Assembly (NCBI GenBank): GCA_033182465.1
Contig: CP137324.1
Coordinates: 1,984,001-2,048,000 of the forward strand
Direction of reading: 5' to 3'
Origin: Sanghuangporus weigelae
Taxonomy: Eukaryota > Basidiomycota > Agaricomycetes > Hymenochaetales > Hymenochaetaceae
Length of the DNA: 64,000 nt
Shown here one piece after another: positions 44,801 through 53,478 of the stretch (position 1 is its first letter; every line of letters starts with the position of its first letter). Made by a program: the position numbers and the translations under genes. The notes under the pieces were generated by a model. That model saw only the letters and a list, made by a program, of their open reading frames with translations. It made no database searches and was not told the DNA's origin.

Positions 44801-46346
44801 GTAACCTTCTTGACTTGTCAGGATCAAAGACATCTGCGTAGTCTTCTATTTCCTTTGGTAGGAGTTTTCGCCAATCTCGTTTCTGTGTTCCTAGTAGTCC
44901 TTCTGCAGCTGCCTTTTGTTGAGAATACTGCTGGGATACTGAACTCGCTTTGTTCAGAGGCTGTGAGACTTGGTTCTGCTGCCTTGGTGACCAATTTCGA
45001 TTGATGTCTAGCTCTAGCTTTGCAGCGAGCTCTTCCTTTCTGGTAAGGGTAGTTGGTTGGTTGGTCGTCCTAAGACTTTCAATGTCTTCTGGCTCTATAT
45101 CGTGCATAGGAGTGTCTTCTGTTGTCTCCTGCTCGTCTTGCATCTCGATATCGCTTTCGTTGTCTGCCCATCTTGTACGCTTCGGTGTGGGACTAGCTCC
45201 TCGCATTAACGATGCCGTTCTCGGTCGTATAATGCCTGCCACTGGCTTCTCTGGATACCGTGTCTTTCGTGGTCGTATCCTATACTTCATGCCCGGGTTT
45301 TCTTCTGGTGATGGCCAGAGTTCTTCATCTTCCGGCATGTTTTGCCTCAGTGGGTGTATCTTCTGTGGTGGTTGTTTCTTCCAACGTTTCGGAGAGTCGT
45401 TTATTTCCTCCTGTTCGTCTAGGCTATGCTTGCCTGTTACATCTTGTGTTTCACCTTCGGATGTCTGGTACAGTTGCCGTGCTGGGATCATCCGTCTCGG
45501 TATGTGCCTTGGTCGTCGTTGCACTATACTCGTTCCTTGTGGTGCCTGTTTCTTCCATCGCTTGGGAGTGTAGTTTATTTCCTCCTCATCTCGATGATGC
45601 TTGTTTGCCGTTTCCTGTTGTGGCTGTTTCGTTGCAGAGTCTGGTATATTTTCCGTGCTCGGACTCTTCACTTCTGGCGTCTGTTTTGCCTGTTCCAGTC
45701 TTGGTGTTGCTGGTCTTGCTTCCGGCTTCACTTGTGGCTTCATTTCGTGAGAGTGTCCGTTGTTGTCTCTCCTTGGCGCAAATATTATTCCTGGTGCTCC
45801 AGAGTGTCGATAGTTGTCTCTGTCCTGAGCCTGTTGCTTCGTGTTATGCCTAGGTCTTGTCTTGTCAGGTTTGCCTTTCGTTTGCCGTTTCCGTTTGCGC
45901 TTCCTGTGCCTTCGCTTCTTGGTAGCTCGTATGACGTTGAGCTCGAATGGTATCGAATTACCATTCCGATTCCATACTTGATTCTTCCAATCAATTTCGG
46001 GATTGACTTTGGCCAAATAGTCAATTCCTAGGATCACTTGATCCTGTCCTGTGGTTGCTACTGCCAACGTTTGTGGCTGCGGTCTAGGTCCATCAAAAAT
46101 TAATGTGTAGACCTCGTGCGTGATTGCTCCTCCTTGGTTGGGACTTCCATCTGCATTATTCAAAGGTCGAGGGTGATCAAGCCTCTTTTTGAATAGGCTG
46201 TAGTGTCGTACCAAGTTGGGGTGTATCGTGCTGCATGTAGCTCCGGAATCGATTAACGCTTTGACTGCTAGGGTCTTTGTTCCAACCTTCACTCGAATAG
46301 GTAATCGGGGATGCAATGCTTGTATTGGCAATCGCTTATTGTACAT
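41868..46346 (-). CDS. pol: Pol polyprotein of element B (PR-RT-RH-INT-chromodomain)
   Basis: 1492 codons, open throughout. Order: aspartic protease (LIDSGATCSTIH, near residue 32); a long Pro/Lys/Arg/Glu-rich linker to about residue 480; reverse transcriptase (FFTLDMRSGYNNLRI, MFGMKNSPAVFQRFMND, YLDDLIGQA); RNase H (LETDASDVAIGAVL, HDKEMLAIMEAL, IRSDHANLRYF); integrase zinc domain (HDHKLAGHPGAEKT, CDICQRAKP) and core (CDLITDLPVS, SDRGSNFTAQFL, YHPQTDGQTERLNQELE); GPY/F-like end; and a chromodomain (VQYLIQWKGYQERTWEP). The chromodomain is thought to steer integration to modified chromatin. Gag and Pol are in different frames about 105 bp apart; the mechanism of Pol expression is not evident from sequence. 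Confidence 0.93.
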   Translation of the reverse strand: MYNKRLPIQALHPRLPIRVKVGTKTLAVKALIDSGATCSTIHPNLVRHYSLFKKRLDHPRPLNNADGSPNQGGAITHEVYTLIFDGPRPQPQTLAVATTGQDQVILGIDYLAKVNPEIDWKNQVWNRNGNSIPFELNVIRATKKRRHRKRKRKRQTKGKPDKTRPRHNTKQQAQDRDNYRHSGAPGIIFAPRRDNNGHSHEMKPQVKPEARPATPRLEQAKQTPEVKSPSTENIPDSATKQPQQETANKHHRDEEEINYTPKRWKKQAPQGTSIVQRRPRHIPRRMIPARQLYQTSEGETQDVTGKHSLDEQEEINDSPKRWKKQPPQKIHPLRQNMPEDEELWPSPEENPGMKYRIRPRKTRYPEKPVAGIIRPRTASLMRGASPTPKRTRWADNESDIEMQDEQETTEDTPMHDIEPEDIESLRTTNQPTTLTRKEELAAKLELDINRNWSPRQQNQVSQPLNKASSVSQQYSQQKAAAEGLLGTQKRDWRKLLPKEIEDYADVFDPDKSRRLPKHTKWDMAINLKEGVPLPKPRPIIKLTREEQAALDAYVKELLDKGWIEKVQPHEPCPVAAPVFFVGKKDGGARAVTDYRDINDTTVSDPYPIPIMSVLPEKLEKGKFFFTLDMRSGYNNLRIREGDEWKAAFRVGNAVYKPKVMMFGMKNSPAVFQRFMNDNFEYWLRTEEALNYLDDLIGQAQTEEEHWKLLRAILQKCRELDIYLKIEKCHFLQTQLDYLGFVVGTKGIQMDPYKLKAIHEWPVPKTKRQVRKFQGFCNFYRRFIRNYADTFAPIGDLIKKDRKFIWAEAQDKAFESIKKAFETEVALAMPKPDKPYTLETDASDVAIGAVLQQEDNQGELRPLGFMSKTLTNTQRNYPTHDKEMLAIMEALKHWRHLLEGTKEPVTIRSDHANLRYFMTAQNLSRRQARWALELSRYNFKILHWPGKKNQADELSRRSDYMPEDKDNLGVTLLPPDTIKQQTLRRTEINGLYKLETEMVTISDPIIRTIKRNYNTEEAKKEIQAIKQSNGYSYRNGLHYVTNALYIPPSANLRALLIRRRHDHKLAGHPGAEKTIELVKRSYYWPKMEEMIRAYTATCDICQRAKPIRQFRNPPLQPLEAPHQPWETITCDLITDLPVSNEGYSAILVIVDKLTKMGKFIPCQGIPNAKQLARLFRQHVFKYYGAPKRVISDRGSNFTAQFLKEFCRLIDVDWKTSTAYHPQTDGQTERLNQELEQYLRCYVSYRQTDWAEYIDIAEFAYNNRKHSTTHQSPFYTLYGWHPHLDVAETGDSNVPEAINHLEELRQVQQEAYNSIRQANEAMKLYADLHRGKLPEYKPGDEVLLDMRNLSRLEPTKKLAMKWAGPYKVEKAVGQVSFRLRLPETLPIHPVFHASLLRPYKRKEYPGRPTLDEPPPIEVEGEAEYEVETIHNTRRHRSKVQYLIQWKGYQERTWEPLDNLKNSYQMIEAFHKKYPQAIQPPNLNQWIAARKRMRQ

Positions 46347-46450
46347 CGCTTCACTGGGGTTGAACCCAGGAGGTTTGAAACACTGGTTGTTGAAACCTTT
46401 CTCGTCACCCTTGTTACACTCACATCGCGCAGTCTCGTTCGATGGAGGTC

Positions 46451-47539
46451 TTAATCTTTTCCCTGTTGCTCTTTACTTGCTAGGGATTTGCGAATGTTGT
46501 TTCGGTATTCTTCGTCATGCTTGCAAGTCCATCCTGCTGATTCGTCGCCTTTAGCCCATGCTACATGGTCGTAGTGGACTGGCCTTCGGCAGTGTGGATC
46601 GGGACATGTTTCCTTGAAATCGATTGTTCGTGTTGTCATCGTCCTCCGTTTTACACCATTAGTCTTCTTCGGCCGCTTAGAGGAAGAACCCTTTTGCTTC
46701 CTTGGTGCCTTGCAATCCTTTGCATAATGTCCTGACTTTTCACAGTTGTAGCATTTGCCTCCCTTCTTCGGCAAGCCTCGGAGTGCATCTACATCCATGG
46801 CGTCTGGATCTCGTTTCGTTGTTTGTACTGGTGGTCGGAAAGATGACTGTCCGTTCGATTTGAATCTCGGGGTGTATGTTTGACTACCCATGAGCCTTTG
46901 CCTGGCATCAGAGTTTGCTAGGTTGCTTGTCCATTCCATCCATGCATCGAGGTCGTTCTTCTCGAAAGCGTCGGGTTGTACAGATTCGACTCGTCGTTTG
47001 ACCCACATGTCTAGTCCTTTGACATAGATGTACTTGAGCATCTGCTTATCCATCGTGTCTGGTGCTCGTGCTTTGAGTCGTCGGAATTCGTCGTTGTACG
47101 CCCTAATGCTTGCTCCTTTCTGCTGGATGCATAGTAGTTGGAATAGGGCTTCCTGTTCTCCAATGATCGGATGTCCTGCTCGGATCCTCATCCAGTTCAG
47201 CATGTCCTTGAGTGATGCGAACATTCCATTTGTTGCAGCGATAATCGCAGGTACTGGTTTCAGTTTCCCATTGGCATCGAATGATGTTAGGGTATTCTTC
47301 TCCGCAAACCAATCGTAGCTGTCGCCTTCTAGTGCCGCAAATAGGCTCTTTGCGATCTCCTCCTCATCCTTGACTCCATGCTGTGCCAGCTTCGAGATAC
47401 ATCGACTAATCCACAGATCAATATCTTCGCTTCGCTTGCCATAGTACTTCGGAAGCTTGATGCTGTGTTTAGAGAGTTGTGTCTGAAGAGTCTGTAGTTG
47501 CTGCTCCAGTGCTTGCACCTTCTGGTCGGTTGTCGACAT
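46451..47539 (-). CDS. gag: Gag of element B with CCHC zinc knuckle
   Basis: 362 aa. It starts MSTTDQKVQALEQQLQTLQ (coiled-coil-like), then a capsid-like helical region typical of Ty3 Gag (IDLWISRCISKLAQHG; FAALEGDSYDWF; EQEALFQLLCIQQKGAS). A classic CCHC knuckle follows (CYNCEKSGHYAKDC) with a Lys/Arg-rich tail. A second Cys/His cluster lies near the end (CPDPHCRRPVHYDH). It forms the virus-like particle shell and packages RNA by analogy with Ty3. Its 5' end overlaps ORF-B by 71 bp in another frame. Confidence 0.88.
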   Translation of the reverse strand: MSTTDQKVQALEQQLQTLQTQLSKHSIKLPKYYGKRSEDIDLWISRCISKLAQHGVKDEEEIAKSLFAALEGDSYDWFAEKNTLTSFDANGKLKPVPAIIAATNGMFASLKDMLNWMRIRAGHPIIGEQEALFQLLCIQQKGASIRAYNDEFRRLKARAPDTMDKQMLKYIYVKGLDMWVKRRVESVQPDAFEKNDLDAWMEWTSNLANSDARQRLMGSQTYTPRFKSNGQSSFRPPVQTTKRDPDAMDVDALRGLPKKGGKCYNCEKSGHYAKDCKAPRKQKGSSSKRPKKTNGVKRRTMTTRTIDFKETCPDPHCRRPVHYDHVAWAKGDESAGWTCKHDEEYRNNIRKSLASKEQQGKD

Positions 47540-48503
47540 GATCGTAAGTGCTTATGGGCACTGCTGGTGGTGAATAGGATGGTGGTGGTGGATTCTCTGG
47601 CGCTTGGGTTGCTACTGAACCACTTGCTGGTACTGCAGGTACTGTTGGTACTTGGATGATAACCGTTCGAGGTGGGGTTCTGAGTAAGAATGGCCTTCGT
47701 GATGCTTCTTCGTCTGAGGACACTGATTCGTCAGAACTCTGTTCCTGTTGGGCTCTCTCTCTTGGTAGAAAGTATTCCCAGCGTTGTGCTGCCTGAGCTA
47801 CTTCTCGAATTCGTTGAGCGTGTTCGAGTATGTTCCTTGAGGTAGTTTCGGTTGTCTGTACCGATGTGAGTATAGCTGCGTAGGTGCGTTGACTCGACTC
47901 GATTGTTTGTCCTAGTTGGAGTAGGGCTTCTCGCAGGTTATGGATGTCTTGAACAATCCTTGGTTGATCTAGAGCTGTCCTGTTAAGCTCTCCGACTCTC
48001 GTCTCGATTGTTTGTAGTTGTTGTTCCTGAGCAGTAATCCTGTTCCGGATAGCGTTGAGCTCTCGGTCAAGTACTCCGTTTCCGTCTATGACCCGATGAT
48101 TGAGTGCTCCTGCTGCTCGATCCAATTCCAGAGTATATCTCTCTAGAGCTGCTACTTGTGCTCCAATTCTTTGAGTAGTTGCTTCTAGTGCTTCGAATCG
48201 ATCTCCTACTGCTGTCGCGTATGCTCCGGTTGGTAGACTGTTTGACTGCCCCGTGTTTGCAGTTCGTTCTTCCAGTCTTTCAACCCTTTCTTGTAGCCTT
48301 CTGATCACTGGTGGATACAATATGCTGTGGTTCGTTGTCGCGTATAGTATGTCGTGATCGCTTTCCAGACTACGTAGTCTGTTGGTGATGTGTTGAACTC
48401 GTTCGTCGAGGGATCTAGGTGTGAACCTCGTTTGATTCTCGTTCGCCCGTTCGTTCGTTCGATGACCGTTACTTCTGTTGTTGGCGTTTCCCGATCGGTT
48501 CAT
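47469..48503 (-). CDS. ORF-B: 344-aa coiled-coil protein upstream of gag in element B
   Basis: Starts MNRSGNANNRSNGHRTNERA (Asn/Arg-rich), then long heptad-like stretches (RLRSLESDHDILYATT; RRLQERVERLEERTAN; LNAIRNRITAQEQQLQTIETR) and an acidic Ser/Glu patch, then a Pro-rich tail (PENPPPPSYSPPAVP). PPPPSY resembles a PPxY late-domain motif. Its start codon overlaps the stop of ORF-A (ATGA), and its end overlaps the start of gag. It may be an N-terminal Gag-type structural protein made separately. A near-identical copy starts at 63125 in element C. Confidence 0.6.
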   Translation of the reverse strand: MNRSGNANNRSNGHRTNERANENQTRFTPRSLDERVQHITNRLRSLESDHDILYATTNHSILYPPVIRRLQERVERLEERTANTGQSNSLPTGAYATAVGDRFEALEATTQRIGAQVAALERYTLELDRAAGALNHRVIDGNGVLDRELNAIRNRITAQEQQLQTIETRVGELNRTALDQPRIVQDIHNLREALLQLGQTIESSQRTYAAILTSVQTTETTSRNILEHAQRIREVAQAAQRWEYFLPRERAQQEQSSDESVSSDEEASRRPFLLRTPPRTVIIQVPTVPAVPASGSVATQAPENPPPPSYSPPAVPISTYDHVDNRPEGASTGAATTDSSDTTL

Positions 48504-48841
48504 GAACTTCGTTTCTCGCCTGATGCTTCAGGGTTATTGTTCCTTGGTGCTGTTAACCAAGTAGTTCCTTTCTCGTCGAATGTAGCAATAGTGGAAGGGA
48601 CTGCTGCTACTTTCGTGGTTGTTGTTTGCGTGCTCCCAACTGCAGGGCTACCAGATGCCTTTGCTATTAGGTACACTTCGTCGTTGTAGGGGTTATGATA
48701 GTAGATATGTGATTTAAGTGAATCGGGTTTGTCGTTCTCCAGGATGTGCACTTGTCCTGAGGATTCGATATGGGTACTAGTCTCGAAACTAGTGACGTCG
48801 ATAGGGACTTGAGGTCGACGGTCCTCGCCTCGATAAAACAC
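48500..48841 (-). CDS. ORF-A: 113-aa first internal ORF of element B
   Basis: First ORF after the 5' LTR, starting MFYRGEDRRPQVPIDVTSF and ending GEKRSS. No domain recognised; Thr/Ser-rich C-terminal half. Its stop and the start of ORF-B overlap as ATGA, a layout that in other systems allows reinitiation. An identical-looking ORF is in element C at 62787-63128. Confidence 0.5.
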   Translation of the reverse strand: MFYRGEDRRPQVPIDVTSFETSTHIESSGQVHILENDKPDSLKSHIYYHNPYNDEVYLIAKASGSPAVGSTQTTTTKVAAVPSTIATFDEKGTTWLTAPRNNNPEASGEKRSS

Positions 48842-48902
48842 TAGCCAAGAACCTTGCCCGTGAGAGGTGGTGGTAAAACTAGCGAGTGATCTTTCGATCC
48901 AA

Positions 48903-50414
48903 TGTTAGGGAGTAGGCCCGGGGTTACACCGGTTTGATCCTTTTGCCTAAGCAGCGGTGTGTTGTGCAGAGGTGATCTTATCTACCCACGTCTGGCTGTA
49001 CCACGCGGTCCCTTACTAGCCTTCCTAGTCGCGGTCCGAGTTATGGATGCTTTCAGATACGAGGTAATAGTAAAGCAGGTTGGGATTTCCAAGAGGCGTG
49101 ATAGTACAAAGCACACAGTAATAGCTCGCTGTAGGGCAAGCTTTACACCAGTGTGGTAAGAGGATCGAAAGATGGGGAAATGAGGGCCTAATCCTACAAC
49201 TATTTATGCTCCCAGATATTCCATTTTCCGTCCTATTTCTTACTCATCCTGTCTCCACTTTACTCCACTTTCCTCCACCATTACATCTGTTCCTTTGTCA
49301 TCCTGCTGCGCTTCGCTCCACTTTGCTCCAATCTTTGTAAGGTCGTCTCCACTATGACAGAATTCTTTGGAGTTGCTGACTGAGACAATAGAGGTGGTGC
49401 TCCGATATGGAATGCTCCACTGTCAGTACTCCATAACGATGTCATTGCCGTCATTGAGTGGCATCTTTGCTCTTGGAGCGATGTAGGCTGCTCGGTATGT
49501 GATTCTTCGGAATTCATCTCGAGGTCCAGCGAGGGTAAGCATAACTCGCACGTCAGTGTTAAGGTGTCGGGTCGGTGTAGAGTATGGTCCAAGGCATATC
49601 ATGAACTGCATAAGCTCTGCTGGTGGGTTCTGCCGGGTTCTGGTGACTAGCCATGCTTTGCCTTCGTATCGTATATCTCGAATGTAGCGCCATATCCTTC
49701 GTTGTATAAGGAGTTGTAATTGCTTGGTTTCCAGGTTCGCATCTCTCGGTAAATAAAGGTTTGCCTGTATCGTAGATGCTGGACATGGTGTGTGCAACTC
49801 CGGTCTATACCATCCAATCATTCTCCAAGTTATCGGGTTCGCAGTTCGAGGGGTCCGAGTTGTGATCGTGAGTTCCTCTCGTTTCTTGGGTACTATTGGG
49901 CTTGGTGGATTGGAATGCATTGTATCCTGAAGGTGTCGCTCGGTTTCGATGTGACAGTCACGCGTACCAACCGTTGCCGTGCATACTAAGTAGTATACTT
50001 CATAAAGGACCATGTAAACTCGTGCACAGACTTGACAGTGCTGAAATGCCAGTGAGGTCTCCATAAACCTTATTAGCCTTTAGCCTTTTAGCGTTTAGGC
50101 TTTAGTAGTTGTGCTTCTGGACTTCTAAGAAGTTTGATCGCTTCTTTTGATCGAGGTCGCTCTGGTTGCTTGGTCGGCGGCGTTAGAGTGGTAGTCCGCG
50201 GTAATAGGCGGTCGGCGGTGTTAGCTGTTAGCGGGATTACGTATCCGCTTCGGTGCTTCTAGCGCTCGGGTGGTAACGGGTTACTGTTGCCTAGGCCGCT
50301 CGATTGCTTGGGCCTTTGATAGCTGGCTTGGTTACCGGTCGCGTTTGGAAAGCTGATCGTGTAGATCTGTTGATCGCGTTGATCCTGATGCGAGATTTTG
50401 AGCGGATCCTTTCA
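48903..50414 (-). repeat. 5' LTR of element B (1512 bp)
   Basis: Matches 38108-39619 along its full length with one noticed difference. It carries its own intact ORF-L (49423-50064, 213 codons). On the element's strand it is followed directly by TTGGATCGAAAGATC; this may hold the primer-binding site, but I could not match it to a tRNA. Confidence 0.93.
49423..50064 (-). CDS. ORF-L copy in the 5' LTR of element B
   Basis: Same 213-codon ORF as 38628-39269, with a single amino-acid difference noticed (Gln/Arg in TRTxQNPP). In the 5' LTR it lies upstream of the presumed TATA, so it would not be part of the genomic RNA. Confidence 0.55.
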   Translation of the reverse strand: METSLAFQHCQVCARVYMVLYEVYYLVCTATVGTRDCHIETERHLQDTMHSNPPSPIVPKKREELTITTRTPRTANPITWRMIGWYRPELHTPCPASTIQANLYLPRDANLETKQLQLLIQRRIWRYIRDIRYEGKAWLVTRTRQNPPAELMQFMICLGPYSTPTRHLNTDVRVMLTLAGPRDEFRRITYRAAYIAPRAKMPLNDGNDIVMEY

Positions 50415-52364
50415 GCTGAGCAGTTCTCACATCGTCTCAAGTCCCCCAGCTTCGAGTTCTACTTGTTCATAGTGGACTCTCTCGTCTCTAAAGTCTAATA
50501 TACGATATTTCGTGTTCTGCACAGTCAATCGGTGATCTCTCTTCGCAGCAGAGCCGTTCGTACGTTCGTACAGTTCGCCGTGTTTGTGTAAAGGACTCCT
50601 CTTGTCTCTATCATCCGTATCGAAACCTCCTCGCGTGTTCCGATCTGTTTCACTGGTTTCGCTCGTAACCCCGTTACCTAGCATGCCACGTGCTTTCGGA
50701 CTCGCAAGACCTCCCCTTCTCCACTGTCGTCGGAAAAGGACACCATATCATCCTTTTCCATCACCGTACAGTCCCTCCGTCCATCGTATCGCGTTTCGAA
50801 TCATTACACTGCGTTCCGACACTTTAGACTACGAGTGAGATCAGCTGCTGTCGCTTCCCAGTGTGTTAGCCCAGTCGATTAGTCACGTTCGAGTTGGTGG
50901 TTTGACTAGCGTAGCATTAGTTAGATTAGTTCTCGTGCCTTGTGTTAGTCGGCTTTAGTCCAGAGCTCGCAGTTGAGCCGGAGAGTTGATTTAGCCTTCG
51001 TACCGCCACCATCAATCTTGGGAGAAGTCCATCCTCGGAACCATTCCTCAAGTGCTTCCCATGCGTTCCTCGGCCCTCATACGACCCTTCCCTCGTATAT
51101 TCCCTTATCCCTTCGTTTCCGCTTGCCTTTGGTCTAGGTGTAACTCTCTGCTGACTACTCAAAGGTATTCTAGGGCAGCCCCTCGAACTTTATATTCCCT
51201 GTCCGGTATCAGAACGCCCACAGGAGTTTCATCGGCGAACCCCAATCGGAAGTCCGAACCTCAGAGGCCACTTCGGCAAAGTCCGAACAACAGAGCACAC
51301 CTCGTGGAATGTCTAGGATGAAGGTACGCGACCATTGGGTACCTTGAAACAGGTCAGAACGGTCCCTGGCAGTGTGAAACGCTGATGAAAAGGCCTAGGG
51401 TCCCTTCAAGAGTCTGGGCCCAGGCTTCGGAGTGCCGATATCCGCTCGGGTGACTGAGGCGGAGGTCGGCGAGTGGTAGTGTGACAAAGTATGGACAACG
51501 AAATATGGTGTGGCGCCTATCGCGCAGTATTAGCGGGTCTTTGGGGTCTCGGAATGTGACATATGTGCAATGGAAGGTGAAACGGGGTGAGCCAAGATAT
51601 GTACAAAGTCTCGGGCGTGTCCTAAGGTATGGCAGAGCGCTCGGAAGGATCGAATCGAGTCGTATACACCCTTTGTGACTGTTGGAGTCACTCGGGCAGC
51701 TGATACACCAGTGTGTTGGACACTGGTGAAGTATGTACAATACTCGACCGCTGATGCCCAGAATAGCGGTGTGCGCTACAGCAAAGACATGCAATTGTCT
51801 TGTTTTTTTGAGTTTCAGTGTGATGATTTCCTGCACGCTCGAGCTTGATGAAACGTACGCGTTGTACTTGTTCTTCGCTTGTACACGATGTGCCGTCTTC
51901 ATTAAGGTATGACCTTTTTGTTTTGAAGTTCGCATGCATTGATTTGAATGTCTGGTTTTTGTGCGTGGTTCCGTCTCCACCGATAGTAAAAGCTTTTTTT
52001 TTACTTGGTAAGAATTGCATGTTTCCTGATTAAAAAAAAAAGGCTTACATGGTGTTCGTTTCATTTCATAGGCAAGCTGAAGCTTCCCGGCAATATCCGC
52101 CTCAGAGACGATTCAACCAACAGTCCGTGGGCTGACACGTTGTATTTTCTTCTTCTGGGTAATACCAAGCCAGCTGCATGCAGTGCGAATAAAACTGTCT
52201 ATTATTTCGCCCACCCGTTTTGCTGGACAGCCAAGTAAAGCAATACGAAGCACGAGCGAACAAACCCAAGGCAAGTAAGCCCCATTCTGTCTGAGCTGAA
52301 GAAGGCTCTTAATAGCAGCTTCAATTCTTTTGAGTTTTTGTATACGCTTAGCAGCCCTTGACAG
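50415..52364. other. Repeat-like, gene-free stretch right of element B
   Basis: 50415-50419 is the right target duplication. The phrase 'ctcctcttgtctctatcatc' near 50598 resembles 'ctcctctcgtctctattagc' near 54213, hinting at shared LTR R/U5-like sequence. 'ggtatcagaacg' near 51204 resembles the initiator-Met tRNA primer site used by many LTR elements. About 51985-52042 holds a T10 run and an A10 run 44 bp apart that could pair. No gene with support. Confidence 0.35.
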
Positions 52365-52955
52365 TCAAGAATGGCGAATTCGATTCATTCGCTGAATGTC
52401 ACAGATGGACTCTTGCATTCGGGAAACTCGGTGCATAAGTGCCGCAATTCTCTTTAGCAACATTAAGTTCTTATCCTGCATCACCTGCAGTTCATTCCAA
52501 TACCCGAGGGCTCGCAGATTAGCAGAAGCAACTGCTTGAAGGTATGAGTTAGCCTGAAGTTGACAGGACGAGAGCTCTCCCTCCTTCTCCCTAAGTTTAT
52601 TCTTGAACTTGTCCATGTCATTTCTCAGGCCCTCGTTCACAGACAGCTGTGTCCTATTCTTTCCCCAAAGGCCCAAAATAATACTTTTTGAGCGTTTCAT
52701 AGCCTTGCGAGCGTTGTGATTCCAAATTAGGTGGTGTTTCAATTGTTCGCAGATGTGTTTGAGCAGCTCGTCGGACCTCGTGAGTGCAGTTTGTGTTTCG
52801 GAAAGCTCTGTATCTAGACTGTTGATTCTTTCCTTCAGGTCATGGATGTTGGACTTCACTAAAGCGAGATTTGTTTTATCGGAAAGTGGGGAACATTTGG
52901 CTTCCTGCACCCTCTCTAAAGCCTGTTGGCGCTGTAATTTGGCTTTATTCCGCAT
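52365..52955 (-). CDS. 196-aa coiled-coil protein, function unknown
   Basis: Uninterrupted minus-strand ORF starting MRNKAKLQRQQALERVQ. Long heptad patterns (LVKSNIHDLKERINSLDTEL; LREKEGELSSCQLQAN; MQDKNLMLLKRIAALMHRV) predict a helical, coiled-coil protein. A basic centre (NHNARKAMKRSKS) lies between them. No family recognised. It stands alone between repeats. It could be an orphan host gene or an accessory ORF of a transposon; the surroundings favour the second. Confidence 0.45.
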   Translation of the reverse strand: MRNKAKLQRQQALERVQEAKCSPLSDKTNLALVKSNIHDLKERINSLDTELSETQTALTRSDELLKHICEQLKHHLIWNHNARKAMKRSKSIILGLWGKNRTQLSVNEGLRNDMDKFKNKLREKEGELSSCQLQANSYLQAVASANLRALGYWNELQVMQDKNLMLLKRIAALMHRVSRMQESICDIQRMNRIRHS

Positions 52956-53478
52956 TTATCCTAAAGAAACATTGTAAGTACTGTATATATTTGATTTGAA
53001 GCTATACTAACTTGTGGAAAGAACTTGTAGCAATTATTTTGCGTTGAGACGAACAATGTTGAACTTTTGGGAGAACATGTCGATTAGCTTCTAACGCGTC
53101 ATGTGAGCGCATTTTGCTATATTCCGGTAATGCTCAACTTCTTTTCTTCTCGAATGCTTCATCACTTAACACAGACTATAGTGTCATTTTCTTTGCATGT
53201 ATTTCTTTGTTGTATGTAACCCTTCAATTGCCCGGAAGCAAAATACCGAATTTTTCATTGTAAAGACTTGCTTTTGTACAGTTTGTACCTTTTCAATGCT
53301 ATATTTCACTGATTTTTGCATTTGACACTATTCTACTTCCGGGCAAATATTCTAAGCACTCAAATACATATATTTTGTGCTTTTACATGGTCAACTTGGT
53401 GTTGTGTAAGCCTGTACATACTTCTCCCAAATTCTTGTCAAGTTTTTTTTAAGCTCCGACTAGATTTCTTATAAGCGG
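52956..53478. other. AT-rich intergenic, nothing recognised
   Basis: Strikingly AT-rich compared with the GC-rich block that starts near 53480. No ORF or repeat of note. Confidence 0.5.

Larger units (their letters stand above)
38108..50414 (-). mobile_element. Element B: complete young Ty3/gypsy chromovirus, 12.3 kb
   Basis: Whole-looking LTR retrotransposon on the minus strand. Two 1512-bp LTRs (38108-39619 and 48903-50414) are almost identical; I noticed one difference. They are bordered by a perfect 5-bp target duplication GCTGA (38103-38107 and 50415-50419). A G-rich polypurine tract lies next to the 3' LTR (about 39620-39635 on the minus strand). Order along the element: LTR with an internal ORF, ORF-A, ORF-B, gag, pol, ORF-X, an antisense spliced gene, LTR. 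The reading frames look open. Near-identity of the LTRs means very recent insertion. It is much larger than typical 5-7 kb fungal chromoviruses. Confidence 0.95.

Noticed and set aside
44950-46031. Long plus-strand ORFs opposite pol of element B
   Set aside because: They lie opposite the low-complexity linker of Pol and read as Ser/Val/Leu/Cys-rich shadows, without introns or a clear start.
51200-51215. Primer-binding-site match as proof of another LTR element
   Set aside because: The match to the initiator tRNA site is short and imperfect, and no gag-pol follows; kept only as a hint.
51354-52064. 236-codon minus-strand ORF right of element B
   Set aside because: Composition looks like translated repeat (many His, Thr, Arg, Leu), no domain, and other frames overlap it; it lies in LTR-like DNA.
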